Source of the DNA: CAYVFC01 sp964450715
GTDB lineage: Bacteria; Myxococcota_A; Polyangia; Polyangiales; JAFGIB01
NCBI GenBank assembly: GCA_964450715.1
Contig: CAYVFC010000017.1
Span: 1-64,000, forward strand
Length of the DNA: 64,000 nt
Direction of reading: 5' to 3'
The translations under genes and the position numbers were made by a program. This document shows, in pieces, positions 8,301 through 15,928 of the stretch. Under the pieces are notes generated by a model. The model searched no databases, was not told where the DNA came from, and saw only the letters and a list, made by a program, of their open reading frames with translations. Within the stretch, counting starts at the first letter, position 1; every line of letters begins with the position of its first letter.

Positions 8301-8370
8301 TTTCTAGCCACAAGTGCATATTTAGACAGACTTGTGGCGACTAATGCTTGACTGATTTCTCGCCGCAAGT
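8301..8370 (+). promoter_or_regulatory. Inverted and direct GCC(A/G)CAAGT boxes upstream of the island C operon
   Basis: TTTCTAGCCACAAGT (8301-8315) and TTTCTCGCCGCAAGT (8356-8370) are direct repeats. Between them, ACTTGTGGC (8330-8338) inverts the first box to form a 9-bp palindrome with 14 bases between arms. The set ends 18 bases before the first gene. This is consistent with an operator for the operon or a nuclease recognition/self-protection site; no regulator is identified. Confidence 0.5.
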
Positions 8371-8388
8371 ACGGTATTCCAGGCACTT

Positions 8389-9816
8389 ATGGCACGGATT
8401 GAACGGCCGCTGAGTGGACGCGAACGGGAACGGAAAATTCTCTCGAGTCTCCTGGGTTCCGGGAGCTCCGAGTTTCTGGCGCTCTACGGTCGAAGGCGAG
8501 TGGGAAAGACTTTTCTCGTTAGGAGGTTCTTCCAGGACAAACCCGTTACCTATTTCGAGATGGTGGGGCGTTTCGATGGCGCGCTCGAAGACCATCTCCG
8601 AATCTTCTCCGAGTCCCTGTCCGAAACCTTCCATGGTGGCGCTGAACTGACGCCGCCCGGTACCTGGCACGAAGCGTTTCGATCGCTGAGCACGGCGATC
8701 GAACGGTCCAGGAACAAGGGAAAATTCGTTCTCTTTTTCGACGAACTTCCCTGGATAGCGACCCACCGCTCGGGCTGCCTTCGCGAAATCGAGCATTTCT
8801 GGAATGCGTGGTGCTCGCGGCGAGACGACATCCTTCTCATCGTTTGCGGATCGGCGGCGTCCTGGATGATCAAGCGGATAGTGAATGCGCGAGGCGGTCT
8901 GTATAACCGGCTGACCCGGACCATCCGCCTGCTTCCCTTCACGCTGACGGAGGCCAGGCAGTATTTTCGGGATCGACAAACCCGTCTGACCGATCGGGAC
9001 TTGATAGAGCTATACATGATCTTCGGCGGCGTTCCGCACTACCTCGACCGAGCAGATCCCGGATTGTCCGTTGCCCAGATCGTGGACCGCGTTTGCCTCG
9101 ACAAGGACGGAGAGCTGGTCGATGAGTTCGACCGACTGTTCGCGTCGCTGTTTGAATCCGACAAGAAATACGTCGCGGTCGTTCGAGCGCTGTCCACGAA
9201 ACGGCGCGGGTTGAGCAGAAACGAATTACTGGCTGCCGTCGAGATCCCGTCGGGCGGCGGCGTTACGTCGCTTCTGGCAAACCTCGAGCAGGGGGGATTC
9301 ATTACCTCGACGATTCCTTTTGGACGAACATCGCGCGACAGGTTCTACAGGTTGACCGACGAGTTCGCTCTGTTTCACATCAAGTGGCTCGAAAAGAACC
9401 TGCCCGGCAGCTGGCAGCAGGTACGCAAGACTCAGCGCTGGCACGCCTGGGCCGGTTTGGCCTTCGAAAGCATTTGCTTGAAACACGCGGATGCCATCGA
9501 GCGCGCCCTCGGTATCTCCGGAGTGCAGACGAGCGTCTCGGCCTGGCTCCATCCGCAGGCTCAGATCGACCTCTTGATCGATCGTGCCGATAACGTGGTC
9601 TCGGTATGCGAGGTAAAATTTACCGATACGCCATTCGCAATAACCAAGAGCGCCGCGGTCGCGCTTCGCAATAAACTGGCCGTTTTCCGCGAGAACACCG
9701 GCACCCGGAAAGCGCTCCATCTCGTGCTGGTCACATCAGACGCGATCAGGGAAAACAGTTACTCCCGAGAGATCGTCGATCATAACATCACGGCGGAAGA
9801 GCTTCTTCATGGCTGA
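8389..9816 (+). CDS. AAA-type ATPase with C-terminal PD-(D/E)XK-like domain (DUF234-type)
   Basis: 475 aa. Walker A GRRRVGKT spans residues 34-41 and Walker B LFFDELPW is around 115-122; a STAND/archaeal-ATPase-like sensor region follows (GSAASWMIKRI). The C-terminal part has QIDLLIDR...CEVKF, giving D394, E408 and K410 in the order of a PD-(D/E)XK nuclease core, as in DUF234-containing ATPases. The role of this family is poorly known; it is common in mobile and defence contexts. It is the first gene of a rightward operon, overlaps the GHKL gene by eight bases, and is preceded by palindromic boxes. No strong ribosome site is visible. Confidence 0.8.
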   Translation: MARIERPLSGRERERKILSSLLGSGSSEFLALYGRRRVGKTFLVRRFFQDKPVTYFEMVGRFDGALEDHLRIFSESLSETFHGGAELTPPGTWHEAFRSLSTAIERSRNKGKFVLFFDELPWIATHRSGCLREIEHFWNAWCSRRDDILLIVCGSAASWMIKRIVNARGGLYNRLTRTIRLLPFTLTEARQYFRDRQTRLTDRDLIELYMIFGGVPHYLDRADPGLSVAQIVDRVCLDKDGELVDEFDRLFASLFESDKKYVAVVRALSTKRRGLSRNELLAAVEIPSGGGVTSLLANLEQGGFITSTIPFGRTSRDRFYRLTDEFALFHIKWLEKNLPGSWQQVRKTQRWHAWAGLAFESICLKHADAIERALGISGVQTSVSAWLHPQAQIDLLIDRADNVVSVCEVKFTDTPFAITKSAAVALRNKLAVFRENTGTRKALHLVLVTSDAIRENSYSREIVDHNITAEELLHG

Positions 9817-11644
9817 ATGGATCTTCGATACGCTTCCTCCGTCGGGTGCCCGTCGAGGCGGCGACCCTGCCGAGCACGCCTTCCCCCGCAACATCGATTC
9901 CTTCGTGCGCGAGGTGGTCCAGAACGCCAACGATCAGCGTCTGGGAAGCGATCCGGCCGAGGTACACTTCCGTTTCGCGGAACTGGTCGGCTCCGACCTG
10001 GACGCCTTCTTGGAGAAGCTATCCTGGAAAACGCTCGAACCACACCTGCGCGCCGCCGGTAAAGTTCGAAGCGGGCGACCGCTGAAGCGCTTTCTCGACG
10101 AGCTGGACCATTCGCGGCGCATGCTGCTGTTGACCGTCGAGGACCGCAATACGGTTGGCCTCACCGGAGCCGAATCGGAAGAGGAATCGCACTTTCGCGC
10201 GCTGTGCAAGGATACGCTCTTCAGCCACAAGCAATCGACCGCGGCCGGAGGCAGCTACGGGCTCGGCAAGTCGGTACTCTGGACCTTTTCCGGGCTTTCT
10301 ACCGTGCTCTTCAACTCGGTGCTGCGGGAAAACCCCTCGAGCCGCAAGTCGCCGCGCTTGATTGGACGGGCCGAGCTGCCGTCGCACAAGGTCGATCGAC
10401 GCTGGTACAGCGGTTCGGGCTGGTTCGGACAACCCGGCGACGCTGAGGGTGGAAAGCGCGCCGAATCGATCTGGCACCTGGAAGCGTCGCTGGAAGCGCG
10501 GGACCTGTTCCTGGCGCGGCGGAAGCGCGCTACCGGCACCAGCATCCTGCTGGTGGGATTCCGCGACCCCACCCTGGACGACGAGCCGACGGTCGAGGAG
10601 CTGGATGAACGCATCCGGGCGGCGGCAGTGCGCTGGTTCTGGCCGGCCATGGAAATGGCGTACCCGGGCCTCCGGGTCCGCGCCGGCAAGCTCGAGACGA
10701 ACGCGGAAGCGTCCGAGGCCCTGCGCCCCTTCGTGGAGTGCTGGCGCGGTCGTGCGTCGCGACGCAAGACGCTCGAGCGGCCGGGAGACATTGCGGCTCG
10801 GGCGATACCCTTCGAGCTACCACCGCGTCGCGAAGGCGGGAAGCGGGTGAAGGGAGAGCTTTCGCTGGTGGTACGCCTGGCGAAGGAGAACGAACGGCAG
10901 GACCTTACCGGACACGTCGCCCTGTTCCGCGCTCCGGGCATGGTGGTCAAGTACTGGAACCGGAGCGCACTTGCACAGGGTATGCGCCCCTTTCACGCCA
11001 TTCTGGCCGCGGGCCTCGGACGGAATCCGCGCTCGCCGACCGAGGCCGACGCCGAGGTGGAGAGTTTCTTGCGCGACGCCGAGCCGCCCGGGCACGACGA
11101 CTGGATCTCCACCGCCGCGCTGAAAGAGAGCTGGAAGCCCGGATACGCCAAGGCGCTGGGGCAACTCAAGGACCGCGTGGCTACCGAGCTGCGCGAGCTT
11201 CTCGCTCCGCGGCCCTCCTACGGTGCGCGAGGTCCCGAACGGCTGCAGAGGCGCTTTCCGGTGGGCAAGCGCGGGTCGGGCCGGACCGAACCGGTCGCCT
11301 TTCGCTTCTCCGATTTCAACGCCAGCTTCGACGGAATGCGATGGCGGTTCGCGGGCACGGTGCGGGCGGAACAGCGCGGCAAGCGGCCCTGGCAGACGGT
11401 GGTATCGCTGCGCGAACTGGGAGACGGTGGAGCAGAGCTCGGCGCCGTCGATATCTCTTCCATCGAGGTGGTTCCCACCGATGCGCGCGCGACCATCGAG
11501 CAAGGCGTCGTGCACATCGATGCGGGAACCGGGATCCGGATGGTGTCCTTTCGCGGCGCGACCTCGCCGGTCGGGGACGAGGGCGCGGTGACCGGCGAGC
11601 TAGCGCTCGAAGTCGGTGGCAAGCTCGCGACGGAGAGCGTCTGA
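9809..11644 (+). CDS. GHKL (Hsp90/MutL/MORC-like) ATPase
   Basis: 611 aa. The Bergerat fold motifs are visible: N-box REVVQNANDQ (E35...N39...D42), a divergent G1 box VEDRNTVGLTG (110-120), and G2 box GGSYGLGKS (147-155). The middle and C-terminal parts are beta-rich with no domain I can name. GHKL ATPases of the MutL/MORC type are recurrent partners in restriction-like and phage-defence neighbourhoods. GGAAGAG precedes the ATG at 9809, which overlaps the preceding gene; its own stop overlaps the next ATG by one base. It is probably the ATP-driven DNA clamp or switch of the island C operon (inference). Confidence 0.8.
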   Translation: MAEWIFDTLPPSGARRGGDPAEHAFPRNIDSFVREVVQNANDQRLGSDPAEVHFRFAELVGSDLDAFLEKLSWKTLEPHLRAAGKVRSGRPLKRFLDELDHSRRMLLLTVEDRNTVGLTGAESEEESHFRALCKDTLFSHKQSTAAGGSYGLGKSVLWTFSGLSTVLFNSVLRENPSSRKSPRLIGRAELPSHKVDRRWYSGSGWFGQPGDAEGGKRAESIWHLEASLEARDLFLARRKRATGTSILLVGFRDPTLDDEPTVEELDERIRAAAVRWFWPAMEMAYPGLRVRAGKLETNAEASEALRPFVECWRGRASRRKTLERPGDIAARAIPFELPPRREGGKRVKGELSLVVRLAKENERQDLTGHVALFRAPGMVVKYWNRSALAQGMRPFHAILAAGLGRNPRSPTEADAEVESFLRDAEPPGHDDWISTAALKESWKPGYAKALGQLKDRVATELRELLAPRPSYGARGPERLQRRFPVGKRGSGRTEPVAFRFSDFNASFDGMRWRFAGTVRAEQRGKRPWQTVVSLRELGDGGAELGAVDISSIEVVPTDARATIEQGVVHIDAGTGIRMVSFRGATSPVGDEGAVTGELALEVGGKLATESV

Positions 11645-12621
11645 TGCGCACCGAGGCCGGGCGCCGCGAACGATTTCTCCCCTATCGCTACGCGCGAGCG
11701 GGAATCGAAATGTCGGTCACCCGCTGTCTGCTCGACGAGACCGACGAGGTCATACCCGATACCGAATCACATCTGATCGAGCTGGACTTCCCTTGGACGA
11801 ACGCCGCGCTGAACCTATCGGTCCACGTCCCCGAGCCGGTCCTTCAGGCGGTCCTGCCGCCGAGCCAGACTCCGGAAATGCTCGACCTTCTGCTGGTGGT
11901 TCGCTGTCCCGCCACCTTTCTGCGCTTCGCGATACGCTATCCCCACGGCGAACTCGAAAACGGAGCCAAGATCACGCTGCGCCGCGACCAGCTCTCGGGC
12001 GCTGCCCAGCTTCAGGCCTTTCTGGTGCGCTCACAGGGGGCGCCGCGCCGCTCCGGATTCGCCAGCACGCGGGGAGCGCGGCTGGCCGATTCCCGCTCGT
12101 GGGAGCTACGAATCGATCGACGGCGGATGAGGGCCGGCCAGCACCTGGAGGTGCGCTACCACCCTTTCTCGACCGAACCCACGGTGCCGGCACGAGATCG
12201 CAAGAATCTCTACCTGCTGCGCATGGACCAGGAAACTCCCGAGATATGGCTCAACTCCGACCACGAGCAAATCGCCGCCGTGCTCGACAGCAGGGGAACG
12301 GTCGGACGGATCGCACGCATTCGCGAGGTCGTCTTCGATCAGATCGCGCAGGGCGTCTGGACACAGCTGTTCTTGCGCGCAGCCGGCGACTACGTGCAAT
12401 CGCGAGAGGCCATCTACGCCTGGCAGGAGGTGGTTCTCGACCTGTTGCTGCGCGACGTCTTTCCGGAGGAACGCCGCAATACCGAGCGCAGGGATCGACT
12501 GGCGGAGGCCTGGGAGGACCTGCCGAGCCTGCTCGTGCGTCTGGATGCCGCCCTGCAGCGCAGAAGCGACATGAGCGCCCATCTTTCTCGGCTGGTCGAG
12601 CAAGCGGAGGATGGACGTTGA
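11644..12621 (+). CDS. Island C operon protein 3, unknown
   Basis: 325 aa, not recognised. The ATG at 11644 shares its A with the TGA of the GHKL gene (TGATG), the tightest coupling in the operon. Residues 1-190 look beta-rich (LIELDFPWTNAALNLSVHVP) and contain many Arg residues. The C-terminal 100 residues are helical and acidic/basic mixed (VRLDAALQRRSDMSAHLSRL). No membrane segment or catalytic signature is seen. It is perhaps a DNA- or partner-binding subunit of the GHKL ATPase. Codon use matches the other three operon genes, so the set moved together. Confidence 0.7.
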   Translation: MRTEAGRRERFLPYRYARAGIEMSVTRCLLDETDEVIPDTESHLIELDFPWTNAALNLSVHVPEPVLQAVLPPSQTPEMLDLLLVVRCPATFLRFAIRYPHGELENGAKITLRRDQLSGAAQLQAFLVRSQGAPRRSGFASTRGARLADSRSWELRIDRRRMRAGQHLEVRYHPFSTEPTVPARDRKNLYLLRMDQETPEIWLNSDHEQIAAVLDSRGTVGRIARIREVVFDQIAQGVWTQLFLRAAGDYVQSREAIYAWQEVVLDLLLRDVFPEERRNTERRDRLAEAWEDLPSLLVRLDAALQRRSDMSAHLSRLVEQAEDGR

Positions 12622-13289
12622 AGCTCGTGAGCCTGCAGCCGGAAGGCATTCGCCTGGTCACCCCCGAACTGGCAAACGGTTCGCTCGACCGCTGGGACGA
12701 GTCGATCTGGAAGCCTCTGGTGATCGAGATCGAACGCCCGGTAGGATTAGAGGCGCTGGACGCCTCGCTCGACGAACTGTTGGCGACGGTCCCGCGCCAC
12801 GAGACCGCCATCGATAGCTGGCTCGCACCCCGCCTGCACGATGTACTTCCGCTTACGCGGCGCCAGGCCGCGGAAGCAGGCATATGGCGTTTTCTCGCCG
12901 TCGTATATCGACCCGACGTCGTCCGGCATCGATGGGAGAACCTCGCCTGGGCGAACACGCGCAGCCGTTTCTGGTCTCCCGGCACTCGCCACACCTCCAA
13001 CCTGTTCGCTCGCCTCTGGTGGATAGCCGAGATAACTCGCGACCGCAGCGACTATTCGCTGACCGAACGCGTGCTCGCCAGGCAAACCCTGGCGACCCGG
13101 ATCTTCGTGCGCACCTGGAGCCAGCATCGCCCGGCTGTCGAAGGCTTCGTCGAGGTCTTCGAAAACGCCACCGCCGAACGGGCCGAGGCGGGTGCGCGCA
13201 CGCTGTCGCGCTATCTGGCGACCGTACCGCTCGAGGGGCTCTCGGCGGCCGATATCGCCGGAGTGCTCCGTTCCTGGCAACCACTCTGA
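12618..13289 (+). CDS. Island C operon protein 4, unknown (possibly DUF6339-like)
   Basis: 223 aa. The start is TTG at 12618: it overlaps the previous stop as TTGA, and GGAGG (12606-12610) sits seven bases upstream. The protein is largely alpha-helical and Trp/Arg-rich, with FARLWWIAEITRDRSDYSLT in its centre. This pattern recalls the DUF6339 family, which I remember near GHKL-type defence ATPases, but I cannot verify it. The gene ends 32 bases before the oppositely oriented 53-aa gene of the att3 module, so it is the last cargo gene of island C. Confidence 0.65.
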   Translation: MKLVSLQPEGIRLVTPELANGSLDRWDESIWKPLVIEIERPVGLEALDASLDELLATVPRHETAIDSWLAPRLHDVLPLTRRQAAEAGIWRFLAVVYRPDVVRHRWENLAWANTRSRFWSPGTRHTSNLFARLWWIAEITRDRSDYSLTERVLARQTLATRIFVRTWSQHRPAVEGFVEVFENATAERAEAGARTLSRYLATVPLEGLSAADIAGVLRSWQPL

Positions 13290-13321
13290 CGAATGGCTAG
13301 CCAGCGGTCCGCAATACTCGA

Positions 13322-13483
13322 TCACCGATCCATTCCTCTAAGAGCGTCCAGCAGGAGCAGGCGGACGACGCCAGCGTCCCGGGTTGCCAACCAGCTCTCC
13401 TGGGCGGCGTCGAGGGCGACGAGGACCGGGTCCGGAGCTCGTTCACTGGGCTGCTCCGGATTCGGCACAGAATTCTGGGGCAC
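13322..13483 (-). CDS. Small 53-aa protein of the att module, copy 2
   Basis: 53 aa from the GTG at 13483, homologous over its full length to the gene at 6626-6787 (31/53 identical, no gaps; shared core DPVLxALDAAxExWL and VRLLLLxALR). The start codon lies inside the GGGGCACTGCCCC palindrome, as in copy 1. Synonymous as well as replacement differences separate the copies, consistent with selection on protein. It converges on the island C operon. Confidence 0.55.
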   Translation of the reverse strand: MPQNSVPNPEQPSERAPDPVLVALDAAQESWLATRDAGVVRLLLLDALRGMDR

Positions 13484-13533
13484 TGCCCCAGAATCGGTGT
13501 CCGATCTGACGCATTCTGACGCGTCCTGACGCA
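13477..13533. promoter_or_regulatory. Palindrome plus three 10-bp-phased TGACGC repeats beside att3
   Basis: GGGGCACTGCCCC (13477-13489) and TGACGC at 13507, 13517 and 13527 reproduce the att1 arrangement. The distance from the first repeat to the att core is 71 bases in both copies. Confidence 0.6.
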
Positions 13534-13577
13534 CCGGATGGCTGGAATTATCAATGGTTACGGCACTTGGCGGTGCG

Positions 13578-13632
13578 TTCAGGTTCCTGTGGGGGCAACC
13601 CCGTGGAGGTTCGAGTCCTCTCTTTCGCACCA
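13578..13632 (+). other. att3: 55-bp tRNA-Leu 3'-end fragment (right end of island C)
   Basis: Same core as att1 with one T-arm substitution (GGTTCGAGTCC, the commoner tRNA T-loop). It truncates an ORF6N gene remnant whose frame runs into it from the right. This is probably the outermost, original chromosomal tRNA 3' end displaced by successive insertions. Confidence 0.87.
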
Positions 13633-14250
13633 TTCGGACCCGGCTGATACCAGCCGGGGTTTTATTTCCCCGCTCCGGTGCGATCGAAGCGGGTCTGCGT
13701 CCGCCGCTACGACTTCTCTTCCTTCCCCCTCGGCTCCGAAACCGATCCGCCGCGAGGGCCGAGCTTCCGGCTCCGCGAGCCTTCCGATCGCGGCCACGAC
13801 GGAACTTCGCGAGCGGTCGTGGTCCTGGCCGCGGTTTTCGAGCTCACTGATCCTGGCTACGAGCTCCGCGTTTGCGGCGAGCATCTCGCGCATACGGAAG
13901 AAGGCCCGCACCACCAGGACGCTCGTCTGAACCGCGCGAGGCGAATTGAGCACCCCATCAGCCGTGATCGCCTCGTGCTCGGTGAACGCGATCGGTAACA
14001 CACTGGAATATTTCATGTTTTTGAACCGATCACATTTTGTGACCAGTTCCATCTTTTCCAGCCTCGTCACTTCGAACGCGAAATCCCCCGGAAACCGATC
14101 GCGATTGCGGCGCAGCGCCTAGTTCAGCGCCTTCGTCGTAACGCCGTAAAGCCTCGCCAGATCCGCGTCCAGGATGACGCGCCTTCCGCGTATCGTGATG
14201 ATCAACGGCTCGACGGCGTTACCGCCGACGATAGCCTCGAAGCGGTCCAT
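13579..14250 (-). pseudogene. ORF6N/KilA-N-type DNA-binding protein, broken by TAG
   Basis: From the ATG at 14250 the frame reads TIRGRRVILDADLARLYGV then TTKALN, TAG (14119-14121), then ALRRNRDRFPGDFAFEV and PIAFTEHEAITADGVLNSPR. This is the ORF6N domain with a CAG-to-TAG nonsense change at codon 44. The C-terminal coiled part reaches RPSRRIGF, where family members usually end. Here the frame continues as non-homologous residues into the tRNA-Leu fragment att3. ORF6N proteins are phage or phage-island derived, so this is a relic of an earlier element at the same hotspot. Confidence 0.8.
13639..13663 (+). terminator. Intrinsic terminator after att3
   Basis: CCCGGCTG ATAC CAGCCGGG is followed by GTTTTATTT. 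It shares the stem of the terminator after att2, so it probably terminated the original tRNA-Leu. Confidence 0.8.
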
Positions 14251-14277
14251 CTCGTACCTCGTTCCCGGTTTCCCGCA

Positions 14278-14524
14278 AGCAAGTTGCGTAAGTTGGGTAC
14301 GTCCCGTTTACGCCCGTTTACCGCAAGCAAGTTGCGTAAGTTGGGTACGTCCCGTTTCCCCAGCAAGTTGCGTAAGTTGGGTACGTCCCGTTTACTACGT
14401 TTCCGTCGTTTACCGCAAGCAAGTTGCGTAAGTTGGGTACGTCCCGTTTCCCCAGCAAGTTGCGTAAGTTGGGTACGTCCCGTTTACCGTTCAGCAAGTT
14501 GCGTAAGTTGGGTACGTCCCGTTT
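14278..14524. repeat. Six identical 32-bp repeats with short irregular spacers
   Basis: Perfect copies at 14278, 14326, 14362, 14418, 14454 and 14493, each containing AGTTGCGTAAGTTGGGTACG and ending CCCGTTT. Spacers are 16, 4, 24, 4 and 7 bases and are themselves variants of CCCGTTT/TACCGCA. The core GGGTACGTCCC is nearly palindromic. This resembles intergenic REP/transposon-associated repeats, not CRISPR. No transposase gene lies beside it. Confidence 0.85.
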
Positions 14525-14574
14525 CCCGTTCGTCCCGTTTCCCGTTTCCTCGTTTCCCGTTTACCGTTTCCCTC
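14525..14574. repeat. CCCGTTT-rich low-complexity tract
   Basis: Irregular repetition of CCCGTTT/CCGTTTCC directly follows the last 32-bp repeat and shares its terminal heptamer, so it probably arose by slippage from the repeat end. Confidence 0.6.
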
Positions 14575-14666
14575 TGGAAGGCCCTTTCTTCTACCCTCGA
14601 ACGGTCTAAGTTGTTGAATTTGCCGGGTTTTCAACTCCCTTCAAGAGATCCGCACCCAAACGATTT

Positions 14667-15509
14667 TCACTGGAGAGGCTCGAGCCTTCGCCCCGCCTCA
14701 CGGTACAGGCGCCTGTAGGACTTTCGCGACAGCAATCTGTTTTCCCTCAGAAAGTCCAGAAACTGATAGCCAACGGCTCGGAGGTCCCGGTTTTCGAGAT
14801 CCGGATACGGCAGCTGACGGGACGTGTACTGCAAGCAAGCTAATATATCCAGTTTATCCCAGTCGGCGTTAACGATGGAAGGACTGTGCAGCTGTTCCAG
14901 AGCATCCGCACAGAGCGACTGCCCCAGAAGAAGCCTCTCCATGGGCGCGCCGCCCTCGCGCAACCAGACTACGAAGGGCGCGACCGCCTCTTCCCTGGCG
15001 CAATCCGGACAGCGGTCGTCGCGAGCGTCAAAGACGGACGACTCTTCTCGGAACGCGCCGACGTAGCGGGGCCTGGCCTCCTCGATCTCTCTCAGTACTC
15101 GACCACATACCGGCCCGGGAAAGCCCTTTTCATGGCCGAGCCAGGAGACGAATTCAACTATCTCGTCCACCACCGCCGCGGGGTCTTGCCCCCGCCATAA
15201 GCCCATGGCCAGGCCGTCCTCCAACAACATGCTCCGAGCGTCCAGGCGCTCGAGGGTTCCGGCATTGAAGCGGCCGTCCCACTCGAGTGTCCATTCCTCA
15301 CCGGCTTCATGCCGGAACGCGGCCCAGCCGGCCAGCAGGTAAAGCCCTGCCGCCCCCTCGTCGGAAAGGGGGTCGCTTTTCTGCGCACAGTAGTCCGCCA
15401 CCAAGTTCTGCACGTCCTGCCAGTACTGGCGTTCCTCTGGGTCGGGATTCAGCGGACCGACGATGGGGAATTCGTCGGTGGGCTTCGGCTCGGATCGTTT
15501 TTCGCCCAT
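14667..15509 (-). CDS. Hypothetical cytosolic protein
   Basis: 280 aa, not recognised. The start is firm: GGAGGTGAGAC precedes the ATG at 15509. The protein is acidic and helical, without signal peptide or membrane segments. It has a single CPDC pair near residue 173 in a short RDDRCPDCAREE context that could bind metal. Trp-rich N-terminal half (EEWTLEWDGRF, FVSWLGHEKGF). It stands alone, flanked by the 32-bp repeats and the 192-bp hairpin element, so its context gives no functional clue. Confidence 0.65.
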   Translation of the reverse strand: MGEKRSEPKPTDEFPIVGPLNPDPEERQYWQDVQNLVADYCAQKSDPLSDEGAAGLYLLAGWAAFRHEAGEEWTLEWDGRFNAGTLERLDARSMLLEDGLAMGLWRGQDPAAVVDEIVEFVSWLGHEKGFPGPVCGRVLREIEEARPRYVGAFREESSVFDARDDRCPDCAREEAVAPFVVWLREGGAPMERLLLGQSLCADALEQLHSPSIVNADWDKLDILACLQYTSRQLPYPDLENRDLRAVGYQFLDFLRENRLLSRKSYRRLYREAGRRLEPLQ

Positions 15510-15732
15510 GTCTCACCTCCCGTAAGTGTTATCGGCCGCTGCGCCTTCCGGTTGCGTTCGAAGTTCGGAAAAAACGCATCGAGATGGTGGCGGGCCCTTC
15601 GGACCAGGGCGCCAGGGGCAAGAGCTACCTGAATAGCCAGGTACGCTACGGGTTGGAGATCTTCTTTCTCAGCCTGAGCCGGGAGATGGGGCGCGGATTT
15701 ATCAACTGCCTCTGGATGGAAGCGCCCTGTAA

Positions 15733-15924
15733 ACCTCAATGTTGTAAAAAACGTCGAGCAGAAACGCCCGAGAGTGCGTGAGATGCGCGCGCGCGGAGGT
15801 TATTCTGGGCCGCAGCATAGTCCACCCTATGTGAGGTCCAGAAGAACCGAGCACGCGCGCAGATCGCGTGCTCTCGGGCGAGCGCAAGCGGTTTTATGCC
15901 GACGTTTGTTGGCAACATTGAGGT
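15733..15924. mobile_element. 192-bp MITE-like hairpin element
   Basis: The outer ends are inverted copies: ACCTCAATGTTG...ACGTCG at 15733-15756 and its complement at 15900-15924. Homology continues inwards (CCCGAGAG, then GCGCGCG) through about 60 bases. Nested inner arms follow: GGTTATTCTGG (15798-15808) with CCAGAAGAACC (15838-15848), and CATAG/CTATG (15816-15820/15827-15831) around a six-base loop. The whole interval folds into one long hairpin. It has no coding capacity. GAGCACGCG/CGCGTGCTC (15849-15873) inside it could also terminate the leftward operon. Confidence 0.7.
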
Positions 15925-15928
15925 AAAC

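Noticed and set aside
10738..11643. N-terminal extension of the island C protein 3 frame
   Set aside because: Frame is open but overlaps the GHKL gene and is Arg-rich shadow sequence; the coupled ATG at 11644 is the natural start.
6882..13632. Complete tRNA-Leu genes
   Set aside because: All three copies start at the anticodon loop and lack the D arm and 5' acceptor strand, so they cannot be functional.
14278..14524. CRISPR array
   Set aside because: Repeats are of CRISPR-like length, but spacers are 4 to 24 bases, of unequal length and derived from the repeat end, and no cas gene is in the window.
15561..15781. Possible short plus-strand gene (VAFEVRKKRIEMVAG...)
   Set aside because: Some coding flavour but no start, no family and its end lies inside the 192-bp hairpin; evidence too weak to call.
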